From the NCBI GenBank assembly GCA_905479395.1, contig CAJQMI010000039.1, positions 1 to 60,008 on the forward strand: 60,008 nt of DNA. Reading direction: 5' to 3'. Below are positions 43,784-52,024 of the stretch, one piece after another. The DNA comes from an uncultured Flavobacteriales bacterium (lineage in GTDB: Bacteria; Bacteroidota; Bacteroidia; Flavobacteriales_D; Sanyastnellaceae). How positions within the stretch are numbered: position 1 is the stretch's first letter; each line of letters opens with the position of its first letter. A model generated the notes under the pieces. That model did not search any database and was not told the origin of the DNA. It was given only the letters and a program-made list of their open reading frames with translations. A program made the translations under genes and the position numbers.

Positions 43784-44203
43784 ATGAGCGAGCATAGCAA
43801 CAGAGAAGAGATTTTTTCAAAACCCGTGCGTGCAGGAAAGCGAACGTACTTTTTTGATGTAAAGGCAACACGTGGCCGAGATTTGTACATGACCATTACC
43901 GAAAGCAAACGAAGATTTGACGATGACGGCAATGTGCATTACCAGAAACATAAAATCTTCCTCTACCGAGAAGACTTTCAGAATTTTGAAGAGGGCTTCG
44001 TTGCCGCTGTCGACAAGATTGACGAATTGATGGCTACAGGAGAATACCGCGATCCCATCGCTGAAAGAGAGGCGAAAAATGCCAACTCCGATTCCACGGA
44101 ATCAACGGTGGATCACGACTCAAGCGTTTCAGATGAATCTGAAACTTCCACGGAAAAGTCATCCCACGAAAGTTCAGACGACATCAGTTTTGACGACCTC
44201 TAA
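43784..44203 (+). CDS. DUF3276 (PUR-alpha-like) nucleic-acid-binding protein
   Basis: 139 residues from the ATG at 43784; a longer reading from 43715 adds residues that fall in the promoter. The PUR-type domain occupies about 10-90: IFSKPVRAGKRTYFFDVKATRGRDLYMTITESKRRF (shown in sections here as the KPVRAGKRTYFFDVK and DLYMTITESK motifs), then IFLYREDFQNFEEGF. The last ~45 residues are acidic and Ser-rich and look disordered. The family is widespread in the Bacteroidota and spirochaetes and binds single-stranded nucleic acid in studied members. Cellular role here not known. Confidence 0.85.
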   Translation: MSEHSNREEIFSKPVRAGKRTYFFDVKATRGRDLYMTITESKRRFDDDGNVHYQKHKIFLYREDFQNFEEGFVAAVDKIDELMATGEYRDPIAEREAKNANSDSTESTVDHDSSVSDESETSTEKSSHESSDDISFDDL

Positions 44204-44514
44204 GACTTGGTGATACGCCAGCTTGCTGGTCTCATTCTAGAAGCATTTCGAAGTTGAAAAACGATCGAAAACCGACGATCCCTGAAGGTGGATAAGCGTT
44301 GAAAACTTTTAGGCGAAGCACAATTGTGGCACGCTATCTTTGAAATGTTCGAGTGGGCATATGCTGTAGCTTTCTTCACCTGTTTGAGTGCATTGGATGC
44401 GCACAAATGAGGCTGTTAAATCCACAACATTCCTTATTTGAATGCTCTCTCATACTAGTTCTGGGTCGGACACGTTTTTTAACTGGACGCAAGAACTGAA
44501 AATTACACGAAGCC
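44204..44514. other. 311-bp intergenic region upstream of parA
   Basis: No gene is supported here. It holds a short hairpin CCAGC-TT-GCTGG (44218-44229) after the DUF3276 gene, a DnaA-box-like GGTGGATAA at 44287-44295 (complement matches TTATCCACA at 8 of 9), and a perfect -7-like TATCTTTG at 44335-44342 that may serve parA, with only a poor -33 (TTTA at 44308-44311, spacer 23). No parS-like palindrome was seen. Confidence 0.4.
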
Positions 44515-45327
44515 ATGGGCAAGGTCATAGCAATAGCAAATCAAAAAGGAGGAGTAGGTAAGACAACAACGGCAATCAACTTAAGCGCTTGCTTTGCTGT
44601 TTTGGAATACAAGACGCTTCTCATTGATGCTGACCCACAAGCAAATGCAACTTCTGGGCTTGGAATTGATCCGTCTTCAGTTGAGTCAGGGACATACGAG
44701 GCTATGCTTGGCGATGCCGGAGTAAAGTCTTTCATCAAGTCTACTTCCACCCCCAACTTGGACGTGTTGCCAGCCCGCATAGACCTTGTCGGTGCAGAGA
44801 TTGAATTGATAGCTGTCGATGAGCGAGAGCATCAGCTGCGCAAATCCATTGAACATCTCAAAGAAGATTATGACTTCATACTCATCGATTGTTCGCCGAG
44901 TCTTGGTTTGATTACGATCAATTCACTGACTGCTGCGGATTCGGTGCTTGTGCCTGTTCAATGTGAATATTTTGCTTTGGAAGGATTGGGCAAATTGTTG
45001 AATACCATTAAAATTGTTCAAAGTCAGCTCAATGAATCATTGGACGTAGAGGGAATACTTTTGACGATGTATGATACCAGGTTAAGGTTGGCCAATCAGG
45101 TCGTTGATGAGGTGCGAACACATTTCCAAGACATGGTCATGAAAACTGTCATCCATCGAAATACGAGGCTGGGTGAGGCACCTAGCTTCGGTGAGTCGAT
45201 CATTATGCACGATGCTTCTTCCAAAGGTTCTGTCAACTATTTGAACTTGGCGAGGGAAATTTTGCAACGCAACCGAATGACCCAATTGACGGATGATGAA
45301 AAAACCATCCCACTGACCAATTCATAA
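44515..45327 (+). CDS. parA: chromosome partitioning ATPase ParA (Soj)
   Basis: 270 residues. The deviant Walker A motif KGGVGKTTTAINL is at the N-terminus, with DADPQANATSGLG (A') next and DFILIDCSPSLG as Walker B. The C-terminal part has EYFALEGLGKL and the helix TRLRLANQVVDEVR. ParA forms ATP-dependent dimers on the nucleoid and moves ParB-parS complexes. Absence of an N-terminal helix-turn-helix fits the chromosomal Soj type. It is 14 nt upstream of parB, and dnaA is about 9 kb away, consistent with a location not far from the replication origin. Confidence 0.95.
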   Translation: MGKVIAIANQKGGVGKTTTAINLSACFAVLEYKTLLIDADPQANATSGLGIDPSSVESGTYEAMLGDAGVKSFIKSTSTPNLDVLPARIDLVGAEIELIAVDEREHQLRKSIEHLKEDYDFILIDCSPSLGLITINSLTAADSVLVPVQCEYFALEGLGKLLNTIKIVQSQLNESLDVEGILLTMYDTRLRLANQVVDEVRTHFQDMVMKTVIHRNTRLGEAPSFGESIIMHDASSKGSVNYLNLAREILQRNRMTQLTDDEKTIPLTNS

Positions 45328-45341
45328 GACAGGGGGAAGCG

Positions 45342-46232
45342 ATGGCAAAGAAACAAGCCTTGGGAAAGGGATTAGGCGCATTGCTTTCAGATGCGCCAGT
45401 GCGATCAACATCTGTAAAAAGGGATGATGCCCCACCCATCATCGGAAAAATGGCAGGCAACATCGCATTGCTGACCATCAGTCAAATCGAAGCGAACAAA
45501 GACCAGCCGAGAAAAGATTTTGAGGAAGCTCCGTTGCAGGAGTTAGCCACTAGCCTCAGTGAACTGGGTATCATACAGCCCATCACTGTCCACAAAGTAA
45601 GAGCTGAGAAGTACCAAATAATCAGTGGGGAAAGAAGGTTTCGAGCAGCACAACTTGCCAACCTAGATGTTATACCCGCCTACATTCGTCAGGCCGACGA
45701 CCAAACGTTGCTCGAGATGGCATTGGTCGAGAACATCCAACGCGAGGATTTGCATTCCATCGAAATTGCAGTCTCTTTCCAAAGGCTCATTGAAGAATGC
45801 GACCTGACGCATGAAGAGCTCGGAAAGCGTCTCGGCAAAAGCCGCAGCAGCATCACAAACTATGTGCGTCTTTTGCAACTGCCTGGCCCAATGCAAATCG
45901 CAGTGCGCACAAAGCAAATTAGCATGGGTCATGCACGGGCATTGATTGCAATAGATGATGCCAATTGGCAAGGCGAAGTATTCAATCGAATCATCAAAGA
46001 CAGCCTATCAGTTCGTCAGGTCGAGGAATTGGCACAAGTCAAAAAGACGCCCACAATTTCAAAGAAAAAAAACCTACTCACGTTTGACGAACAAAAAGTA
46101 CAAGCTGACCTCAGGTTAAGATTTGGCCGGAACATAAATCTCAAGAGCTCAACAGGAGGCAAAGGGAAAATTGAGATCCCTTACTCAACCGCAGAAGAAC
46201 TCGATGCTCTGCTCGAAATGTGGGGGATCTAA
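45342..46232 (+). CDS. parB: chromosome partitioning protein ParB (Spo0J)
   Basis: 296 residues. The N-terminal lysine-rich start (KKQALGKGLGALLSD) is typical. The ParB/Srx CTPase domain at about 40-130 has NKDQPRKDFEE, then LGIIQPITVHKV, the GERRFRAAQLA motif and ALVENIQREDLHSIE. The helix-turn-helix follows (LTHEELGKRLGKSRSSITNYVRLL, cited in part), and the C-terminal dimer domain reads LRLRFGRNINLKSS. It binds parS sites and spreads as a CTP clamp. It starts 14 nt after parA, and its stop overlaps the next ATG by one base (TAATG). Confidence 0.95.
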   Translation: MAKKQALGKGLGALLSDAPVRSTSVKRDDAPPIIGKMAGNIALLTISQIEANKDQPRKDFEEAPLQELATSLSELGIIQPITVHKVRAEKYQIISGERRFRAAQLANLDVIPAYIRQADDQTLLEMALVENIQREDLHSIEIAVSFQRLIEECDLTHEELGKRLGKSRSSITNYVRLLQLPGPMQIAVRTKQISMGHARALIAIDDANWQGEVFNRIIKDSLSVRQVEELAQVKKTPTISKKKNLLTFDEQKVQADLRLRFGRNINLKSSTGGKGKIEIPYSTAEELDALLEMWGI

Positions 46233-46840
46233 TGATGTTATTTCGTTTGAGAAACTGCAATTTTCGCATCACCAAGGTGACAGGTTGGCTCCTGACACTG
46301 CTCATTGTAAGCTTTTGCATTGAACCTGCGCATGCAGAAGGTGGCATGCCGTCAGATGTTCAGCATTTGTCGGACAGTTTATTGACCGAATCAGAACTTA
46401 GCATTCGCAAAACAACGCGTTTAGCTCTTTTCATTCCTGGTGCGGGACAATTGGCCAATCGCAACTACTTCAAGGCCGCCTGCGTCTGGGGGGGCATGGC
46501 ATACGGGATGCAGTTCCTCATCGCCAACACGCAAGACCTGAAGAACACCCGTTCTAATTTAATCGATGCGATCAATCAAAATGCAGGATTCGCTACAATC
46601 AATGCACTGACAGAACGAGAAACATACGACCAACGTTTTCGGGATATTTCATGGCTGCTGTTGTTTGGAATCCATGGCCTTTCCATTCTTGACGCTCATG
46701 TTAGTGCTAACTTGCACGCGTTTGATGTCTCTGAAGACCTATCCTTGCGTTGGGGCATCCTGCAAGTTCACAACCGATCCACTATTGGGATGGCTTTGGC
46801 TTGGCAACCCAACTCAAAAAAGCCGATCATTTTAAATTAA
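46232..46840 (+). CDS. DUF5683 membrane/envelope protein
   Basis: 202 residues from the ATG at 46232, which overlaps the parB stop; a GTG at 46220 is the other option. An N-terminal hydrophobic signal (WLLTLLIVSFCIEPAHA) precedes the DUF5683 pattern: RKTTRLALFIPGAGQLANRNYFKAACVWGGMAYGMQF (seen in sections as LFIPGAGQLANRNYFKA) and a second hydrophobic stretch WLLLFGIHGLSILDAHVSANL. This protein is regularly found between parB and lepB in the Bacteroidota. Its function is unknown. It is 9 nt upstream of lepB. Confidence 0.85.
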   Translation: MMLFRLRNCNFRITKVTGWLLTLLIVSFCIEPAHAEGGMPSDVQHLSDSLLTESELSIRKTTRLALFIPGAGQLANRNYFKAACVWGGMAYGMQFLIANTQDLKNTRSNLIDAINQNAGFATINALTERETYDQRFRDISWLLLFGIHGLSILDAHVSANLHAFDVSEDLSLRWGILQVHNRSTIGMALAWQPNSKKPIILN

Positions 46841-46849
46841 ATCGTCCAT

Positions 46850-48451
46850 ATGCCCTTTACGCAATCATTACCCTGGATTCTGTTGTTAGCACTGCTTTTG
46901 GTGCATTCAATATTCCTGCCAAAACTCTTCAGAAAAGCAGGATTTACAGATTGGCATGGATACGTACCTGGACTGAATTATTGGACATGGCTCAAGGTCA
47001 TCGGTCGTCCGTGGTATTGGATCTTATTGCTTATAATTCCCGGAATCAATCTCGTGATACTCACCATCATGCAAGTGGAGTTGGGCATAGGATTCAATCA
47101 ACGCTCCACTGCACAACAATGGAAGATGGGAGCTTTAGCGTGGTTTTTCATTCCACAGTTGAGCATGGGAGATGAGGCTTTTCTCGGAAAACGGGATTGG
47201 ACAAAGAAGAAGAAGTCTGCAATTCGTGATTGGAGTGAATCCATCCTCTGGGCGTTGGTGGTGGCCACAATTGTTCGAGCCTTTATTTTCGAGGCGTTCA
47301 CCATTCCAACAGCATCCATGGAAGGCAGCATGTTGGTTGGTGATTACCTCTACGTTAGCAAAACTGCTTATGGAGCCAAGGTGCCTCAAACCCCCGTCTC
47401 CATTCCGCTCATTCACAATGTGATTCCCGGAGGCATGACGCCGAGCTACCTCGAATGGTTTGCACTTCCCTTTACACGCCTGCCAGGGATTCGCAATGTT
47501 GAGCGCTATGACGCAGTGGTATTCAATTTCCCTCACGGTGACACCATCGTGGTGGACCCCAATCTATCTGGACACGATTATTATGGGATTCTGCGCCGTG
47601 AAGGCATTGCGAGTGCACAAGGAAGCATCGAAACCTACCTTCAAGATCCTTCGAGATTCAATGCTCAGGCTCGTTCTAGATTGGCCAAGCGTTATGGCAT
47701 CAAAGGCCGTCCGCTCGATAAAACTGAGAATTACGTCAAGCGATGTGTGGGTTTGCCCGGTGAAACCATTGGCGTAGTCGATGGGGTTTTGCAAATCAAT
47801 GGAGAAGCCATCACTCCCCCTGCAGGCGTTCAATACGAATACATCGTGACCTTCAAGTCTCAACTTGACGCACGTCGAGCTATCGCAGGACTCGACCTCA
47901 CCAATGTGGACCTAGGCGCGGCCAAGATGAATGGGGATGCTGTCGAAGTAACGATGGCATTGACTCAATCTGAAGTGGATATTCTTGGCAATGGTGATCT
48001 GGCCAAATCAATGGTTCGCATGGATGTTTCATCGAGGCGTGGCTCGCTTGAGATGTTTCCCAATGTATCCTCTGAAGAATTTGATCAATGGGATCCAGAC
48101 AACCTCGGCCCTATCCAGCTTCCGCATCAAAACATGACGGTTCTTCTGAACAAGCGCAATCTCTCGCTCTACCGGCGTGCGATCGTCACGTATGAAGGAC
48201 ACACATTGGAAGAGCGGGATGGAAACATTTACATCGACGGTGAGATCACAGATTCCTATACGTTCGGACTGGATTATTACTGGATGATGGGGGACAATCG
48301 GCACCGGTCAGCTGATTCTCGAATGTGGGGATTTGTTCCACAAACCCACGTGGTTGGTCACGCCTCTTTCATTTGGTTTTCCAAACAAAATGAGGCGCAA
48401 CACGGCGAAAGTAAAATTCGCTGGGACCGCATGTTCCAATCTGTGAAATGA
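46850..48451 (+). CDS. lepB: signal peptidase I (long Bacteroidota form)
   Basis: 533 residues. N-terminal membrane segments lie at about 5-22, 45-70 and 120-145. The catalytic serine is Ser156 in IPTASMEGSMLVGDYL and the general base is Lys297 in NYVKRCVGLPGETIG. The third signature GDNRHRSADSRMWGFVP is near 480. Long insertions lie between the Ser and Lys motifs and after the Lys. It removes signal peptides from exported proteins at the inner membrane. The gene is 9 nt after the DUF5683 gene and overlaps the WbqC-like gene by 4 nt. Confidence 0.95.
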   Translation: MPFTQSLPWILLLALLLVHSIFLPKLFRKAGFTDWHGYVPGLNYWTWLKVIGRPWYWILLLIIPGINLVILTIMQVELGIGFNQRSTAQQWKMGALAWFFIPQLSMGDEAFLGKRDWTKKKKSAIRDWSESILWALVVATIVRAFIFEAFTIPTASMEGSMLVGDYLYVSKTAYGAKVPQTPVSIPLIHNVIPGGMTPSYLEWFALPFTRLPGIRNVERYDAVVFNFPHGDTIVVDPNLSGHDYYGILRREGIASAQGSIETYLQDPSRFNAQARSRLAKRYGIKGRPLDKTENYVKRCVGLPGETIGVVDGVLQINGEAITPPAGVQYEYIVTFKSQLDARRAIAGLDLTNVDLGAAKMNGDAVEVTMALTQSEVDILGNGDLAKSMVRMDVSSRRGSLEMFPNVSSEEFDQWDPDNLGPIQLPHQNMTVLLNKRNLSLYRRAIVTYEGHTLEERDGNIYIDGEITDSYTFGLDYYWMMGDNRHRSADSRMWGFVPQTHVVGHASFIWFSKQNEAQHGESKIRWDRMFQSVK

Positions 48452-49092
48452 CGGCAGTATTGCCTCTCGTTCCCTTTCCGCCTTTGCACTGGTGGCATCT
48501 TGCCACCAATTGCCATGGGGGTGGTTTTATTTACGAGGACAGCGGTCATTTCACGCGGCAAACCTTGCGCAACCGCATGGTAATAAGCGGCCCACAAGGA
48601 AAGGTGAATTTATCATTTCCAGTGCGTTCGGGCAATCAGAGCGACGAACACACGATTCTATCGTCGCATTTTGCACCTGTACATTCATTCAGAACACTGC
48701 AAGCCGCTTACGGAGGAGCTCCATTTTTTGAGCATTTTGAAGATGAATTGCGTGAATTGTGGCATAGATATTTACCCGAAACATCGCAGGACCTCAAACC
48801 CTTGAATGCATTCAGTCAAGCAACAATCGATTGGGCTGCGCAGCAATGCCAATGGATTCTCATTCCGATCAACGACCCCGCCCCTGCCTTTGAATCGTCA
48901 AATATGGATTTGCGCGACAAGCGGAAACTTACAGGAGATGGCTGGACGTTTCTGCGGTACACTCAACTGTTTGAATCCGTGAATGGCTTCACTCCTGCTT
49001 GCTCAATTTTAGATGCACTCATGACGCTTGGTCCTGCAGAAGTTCGCGAACAAATCAAGTTTCTCGTGAGGCAAGGGCCCAACTCGAACTAA
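48448..49092 (+). CDS. WbqC family protein
   Basis: 214 residues. The family pattern is clear: PFPPLHWWHLATNC near the N-terminus, then FTRQTLRNRMVISGPQGKVNLSFPV (RNRMVISGPQGKVNLS), HSFRTLQAAYGGAPFFEHFEDEL, and the C-terminal RYTQLFESVNGFTPACSILDALMTLGP stretch in part. WbqC proteins occur in O-antigen clusters, but the biochemical role is not established; in the Bacteroidota the gene commonly follows lepB, as here with a 4-nt overlap. Cytoplasmic, no membrane segment. Confidence 0.85.
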   Translation: MTAVLPLVPFPPLHWWHLATNCHGGGFIYEDSGHFTRQTLRNRMVISGPQGKVNLSFPVRSGNQSDEHTILSSHFAPVHSFRTLQAAYGGAPFFEHFEDELRELWHRYLPETSQDLKPLNAFSQATIDWAAQQCQWILIPINDPAPAFESSNMDLRDKRKLTGDGWTFLRYTQLFESVNGFTPACSILDALMTLGPAEVREQIKFLVRQGPNSN

Positions 49093-49101
49093 ATTTGCGC
49101 C

Positions 49102-50196
49102 ATGAACGAAGCGACTGCCCAAAACACAAAAACTGCTTTGCATCAAAACCACATTGATGCAGGAGCTAAGATGGTCCCTTTTGCTGGCTTTGAAATGCCT
49201 GTTTCCTATGCCGGATTGGTGCAGGAACATCATGCTGTCAGGCAGTCATGTGGAATGTTTGACGTTTCACACATGGGCGAATTTCGCGTAAGTGGTCCTC
49301 AATCACTCGAATTGATCCAATGGATAACGACCAACGATGTCAGCAAACTACACCCGGGAAAAGTCCAGTACAGCTGCATGCCAAATGGACAGGGTGGCAT
49401 CGTTGACGACTTATTGGTTTACTGCATTGATGAAGAGGAATACATGTTGGTGGTAAATGCCTCCAACCGTCAAAAAGATTGGGAATGGATTGCATCTCAA
49501 AATCGATGGAACGCAACGGTAGCAGATGAATCTGATGAATGGTCACTCATCGCTGTCCAAGGACCAAAAGCATCGGATGCCCTGCAGCCTCTTGTGCAAG
49601 AATCTGGCATCGCCGAAATGGCCTACTATACTTTCCAACAAGCGACCATCGCAGGTCAAAAAGTCTTACTTAGCGCAACGGGCTATACGGGCGCTGGAGG
49701 CTTCGAAATATACCTGCACAACAACCATGCTCAAAAAGTTTGGGAAGAGCTGCTAGCTGCTGGTGTGGAACCGTGTGGATTAGGCGCAAGGGATACACTT
49801 CGCATGGAAGCTGGGTTTTGTCTCTACGGCAACGACATCGACGAAAACACCTCTCCCATTGCCGCTGGACTCGGATGGATCACCAAATTCAACGATGAAT
49901 TTGTCGATAGCATGCGCTTCGCGAAAGAAAAAGAAACTGGGTCGACGCAGCTGCTCAGAGGGCTCGTGCTCGAAGAACGCGGCATACCTCGACAAGGCTA
50001 TGACATCGAATCTGCCTCCGGAAAAATCATCGGCAAGGTCACAAGCGGCACCCAGTCCCCAACACTTGGCAAAGGAATAGCAATGGGTTACATCAATCGA
50101 GAGCACGCTGGACTTCACGAAATTGTATGGATACGCATTCGCAAAAAAACAATTCCTGCAAAGGTCACCCGTCCCGGATTCTTACCCAAAGCTTGA
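49102..50196 (+). CDS. gcvT: aminomethyltransferase (glycine cleavage T protein)
   Basis: 364 residues, normal length. It transfers the methylene group from the H protein's aminomethyl-lipoyl arm to tetrahydrofolate and releases ammonia. Visible motifs are MVPFAGFEMPVSYAGLVQEHHAVR, FDVSHMGEFRVSGP, the folate-site GGIVDDLLVY, TGYTGAGGFEIYL, GLGARDTLRMEAGFCLYGND and VTSGTQSPTLGKGIAMGY. All mapped catalytic-type residues, including the Asp of the ARDTLR segment, are in place. The other glycine cleavage genes are not in this window. It starts 9 nt after the WbqC-like gene. Confidence 0.96.
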   Translation: MNEATAQNTKTALHQNHIDAGAKMVPFAGFEMPVSYAGLVQEHHAVRQSCGMFDVSHMGEFRVSGPQSLELIQWITTNDVSKLHPGKVQYSCMPNGQGGIVDDLLVYCIDEEEYMLVVNASNRQKDWEWIASQNRWNATVADESDEWSLIAVQGPKASDALQPLVQESGIAEMAYYTFQQATIAGQKVLLSATGYTGAGGFEIYLHNNHAQKVWEELLAAGVEPCGLGARDTLRMEAGFCLYGNDIDENTSPIAAGLGWITKFNDEFVDSMRFAKEKETGSTQLLRGLVLEERGIPRQGYDIESASGKIIGKVTSGTQSPTLGKGIAMGYINREHAGLHEIVWIRIRKKTIPAKVTRPGFLPKA

Positions 50197-50289
50197 TTTC
50201 AAAGGCATTCCGTATCTTCGGGGTGCTCAGCGCTAAGCTTGGCATATCATTCAAATCGCAATGCTATTCTATCCCAGAAGAAAAAATCT

Positions 50290-51063
50290 ATGAACCACGT
50301 TGAAGTATGCTTTTCACCTGCCGATTACGCTTTGTATGAATCAGGGTTTGACTTGGTGGTAGTCATTGACGTTTTGAGAGCCACATCTGCCATTTGCACT
50401 GCTCTGGAAAATGGCGTTGCGCGCATTAAACCCGTTGCGCAAGTCGAAGAAGCAAGGGAATGGCAAAGCAAAGGATTCATAGCCGCAGCGGAACGCAACG
50501 GTGAAATTGTCCCGGGATTTGACATGGGCAACAGCCCCGTCACGTTCATGGAAAAGGCAGCGCAGCTTAAAGGCAAAACGGTGGTATTAACCACGACGAA
50601 TGGCACCAAAGCAATCGATATCGCTTCTGATAAAAAAACTGTGGTCATCGGTGCATTGAACAACCTTGATGCACTCAGCAATTGGCTTTTGCAACAAGAT
50701 GAAAACGTGCTAATTCTTGGTTCGGGCTGGAAAGACAAGTTTAATCTTGAAGACACAATTTGTGCAGGTGCGATTGCCGACCAATTGCTTGGCTCAGGAA
50801 AGTTCATCGCAGACGAAGACAGCACGGTAGCTGCCAAATTCATCTACCGCTCTGCACGAGACAACATGTTTGCTTTTTTAAAAGCATCCTCGCATCGACG
50901 AAGATTGCGAAAGCTAAACTTGAACGAAGACGTGAAATACTGCCTTACGCCCAACAATGTGACAACCATTCCTATCTTAAAAGATGGATTTTTGGTGCCA
51001 TTGAATGAAGCTGAAACGCCATCCCGAACACTCCCTGCTGAGCAGGCCTCATTGGCTCGTTGA
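50290..51063 (+). CDS. comB: 2-phosphosulfolactate phosphatase family protein (ComB-like)
   Basis: 257 residues from the ATG at 50290 (MNHVEVCFSPADYALY); an in-frame start at 50239 would add residues outside the family. Family motifs: VVVIDVLRATSAICTALENG, AERNGEIVPGFDMGNSP, VVLTTTNGTKAID, NVLILGSGWKDKFNLEDTICAGAIAD (in part). ComB removes phosphate from phosphosulfolactate in coenzyme M synthesis in archaea. Many bacteria without methanogenesis carry it. No comA is nearby, so the product could be sulfolactate for another sulfonate route. Its 3' end overlaps the next gene by 59 nt. Confidence 0.85.
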   Translation: MNHVEVCFSPADYALYESGFDLVVVIDVLRATSAICTALENGVARIKPVAQVEEAREWQSKGFIAAAERNGEIVPGFDMGNSPVTFMEKAAQLKGKTVVLTTTNGTKAIDIASDKKTVVIGALNNLDALSNWLLQQDENVLILGSGWKDKFNLEDTICAGAIADQLLGSGKFIADEDSTVAAKFIYRSARDNMFAFLKASSHRRRLRKLNLNEDVKYCLTPNNVTTIPILKDGFLVPLNEAETPSRTLPAEQASLAR

Positions 51064-52024
51064 GGACTTTAACAAAAAGACTTTCACCAACGCTACGCCA
51101 TGCTTTAGGCGTTTCCTTCCTCTTCTTCTGTGCCCTCTCTCAATCGGTTGGGGATTTTCTGCGCATCGGAAAATTATAGATGTTGCGATTCAGCATGTAC
51201 CAGAACCGCTGCACAATTTCCTCAAAACAAACCGAGATTGGCTCGTCGAACACGCCCTAGACGCTGATCTACGCAAACACTCAGTCATTGGAGAAAGAGA
51301 GAGACATTACATCGATTTGGATGAATTTAGAAACCAGCACAGCGGGATGGAATGCATGCCGCCTGCAAATTGGAAACATGCTGTCAGTGAATTTGGAGAG
51401 GCAACACTGAGAGAACACGGGATTGGCCCTTGGAATGTCCAATGGCAATTCAATAAGCTCATCGAAGCATTTCGTCTCAAAGACAAGGATAGAATTCTCA
51501 GATGCACTGCAGATCTTGCTCACTACGTATCCGATTTGCATGTGCCTTTGCACACAACCAAAAACTACAACGGAGCCCTGACCGGACAACTCGGAATCCA
51601 TGCGCTTTGGGAAACTCAAATCCCCGAACTCAAAATGGATGCGTTCAATCTTTCGCGTCCTTTGAATTCGCCAATCTACAATCCCGCTTGTGCAGACTCG
51701 ATCTGGAGCGTTGTTCTGGATAGCCACGAATGCTTGATCCTGGTTTTTGGCGCAGAACGAGAAACCATGACTGAAATTGGAGAAGTGAATGCCTTTTCAT
51801 TCGCGGAGCGCGGCAGAGTGCGTCAAAAGGTGCGTTCAGAACAATTTCTACTTCGCTATTATCTCAAGTTAGATGGACAAGTTGAACGGCGCATGGTCGA
51901 TTCCATTCAAGCTTGTGCGATATTTTGGTATACTGCATGGGTACAAGCAGGGCAACCGCAGTTGCCCGCAGAAGAATCAGAAAAAAGACGCTTTTGCGCG
52001 ACAATTGAATGGCTCATGAATTAA
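51005..52024 (+). CDS. zinc-dependent phospholipase C/S1-P1-nuclease-like secreted protein
   Basis: 339 residues from the ATG at 51005, the only ATG near the 5' end. A hydrophobic stretch FLPLLLCPLSIGWG is followed by Trp then GFSAHRK, matching the mature N-terminal Trp that binds zinc in this fold. The other zinc ligands fit: HALDADLRKH, ERERHYIDLDE, then DLAHYVSDLHVPLHTTKNYNG and LGIHALWETQIPEL. This fold cuts phospholipids or nucleic acids. The signal peptide has a long 35-residue N-region, and the start lies 59 nt inside comB, which is unusual. The next gene overlaps by 16 nt. Confidence 0.83.
   Translation: MKLKRHPEHSLLSRPHWLVEDFNKKTFTNATPCFRRFLPLLLCPLSIGWGFSAHRKIIDVAIQHVPEPLHNFLKTNRDWLVEHALDADLRKHSVIGERERHYIDLDEFRNQHSGMECMPPANWKHAVSEFGEATLREHGIGPWNVQWQFNKLIEAFRLKDKDRILRCTADLAHYVSDLHVPLHTTKNYNGALTGQLGIHALWETQIPELKMDAFNLSRPLNSPIYNPACADSIWSVVLDSHECLILVFGAERETMTEIGEVNAFSFAERGRVRQKVRSEQFLLRYYLKLDGQVERRMVDSIQACAIFWYTAWVQAGQPQLPAEESEKRRFCATIEWLMN

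Noticed and set aside
44204-46232. parS site near parAB
   Set aside because: No sequence close to TGTTTCACGTGAAACA was found in or around the two genes.
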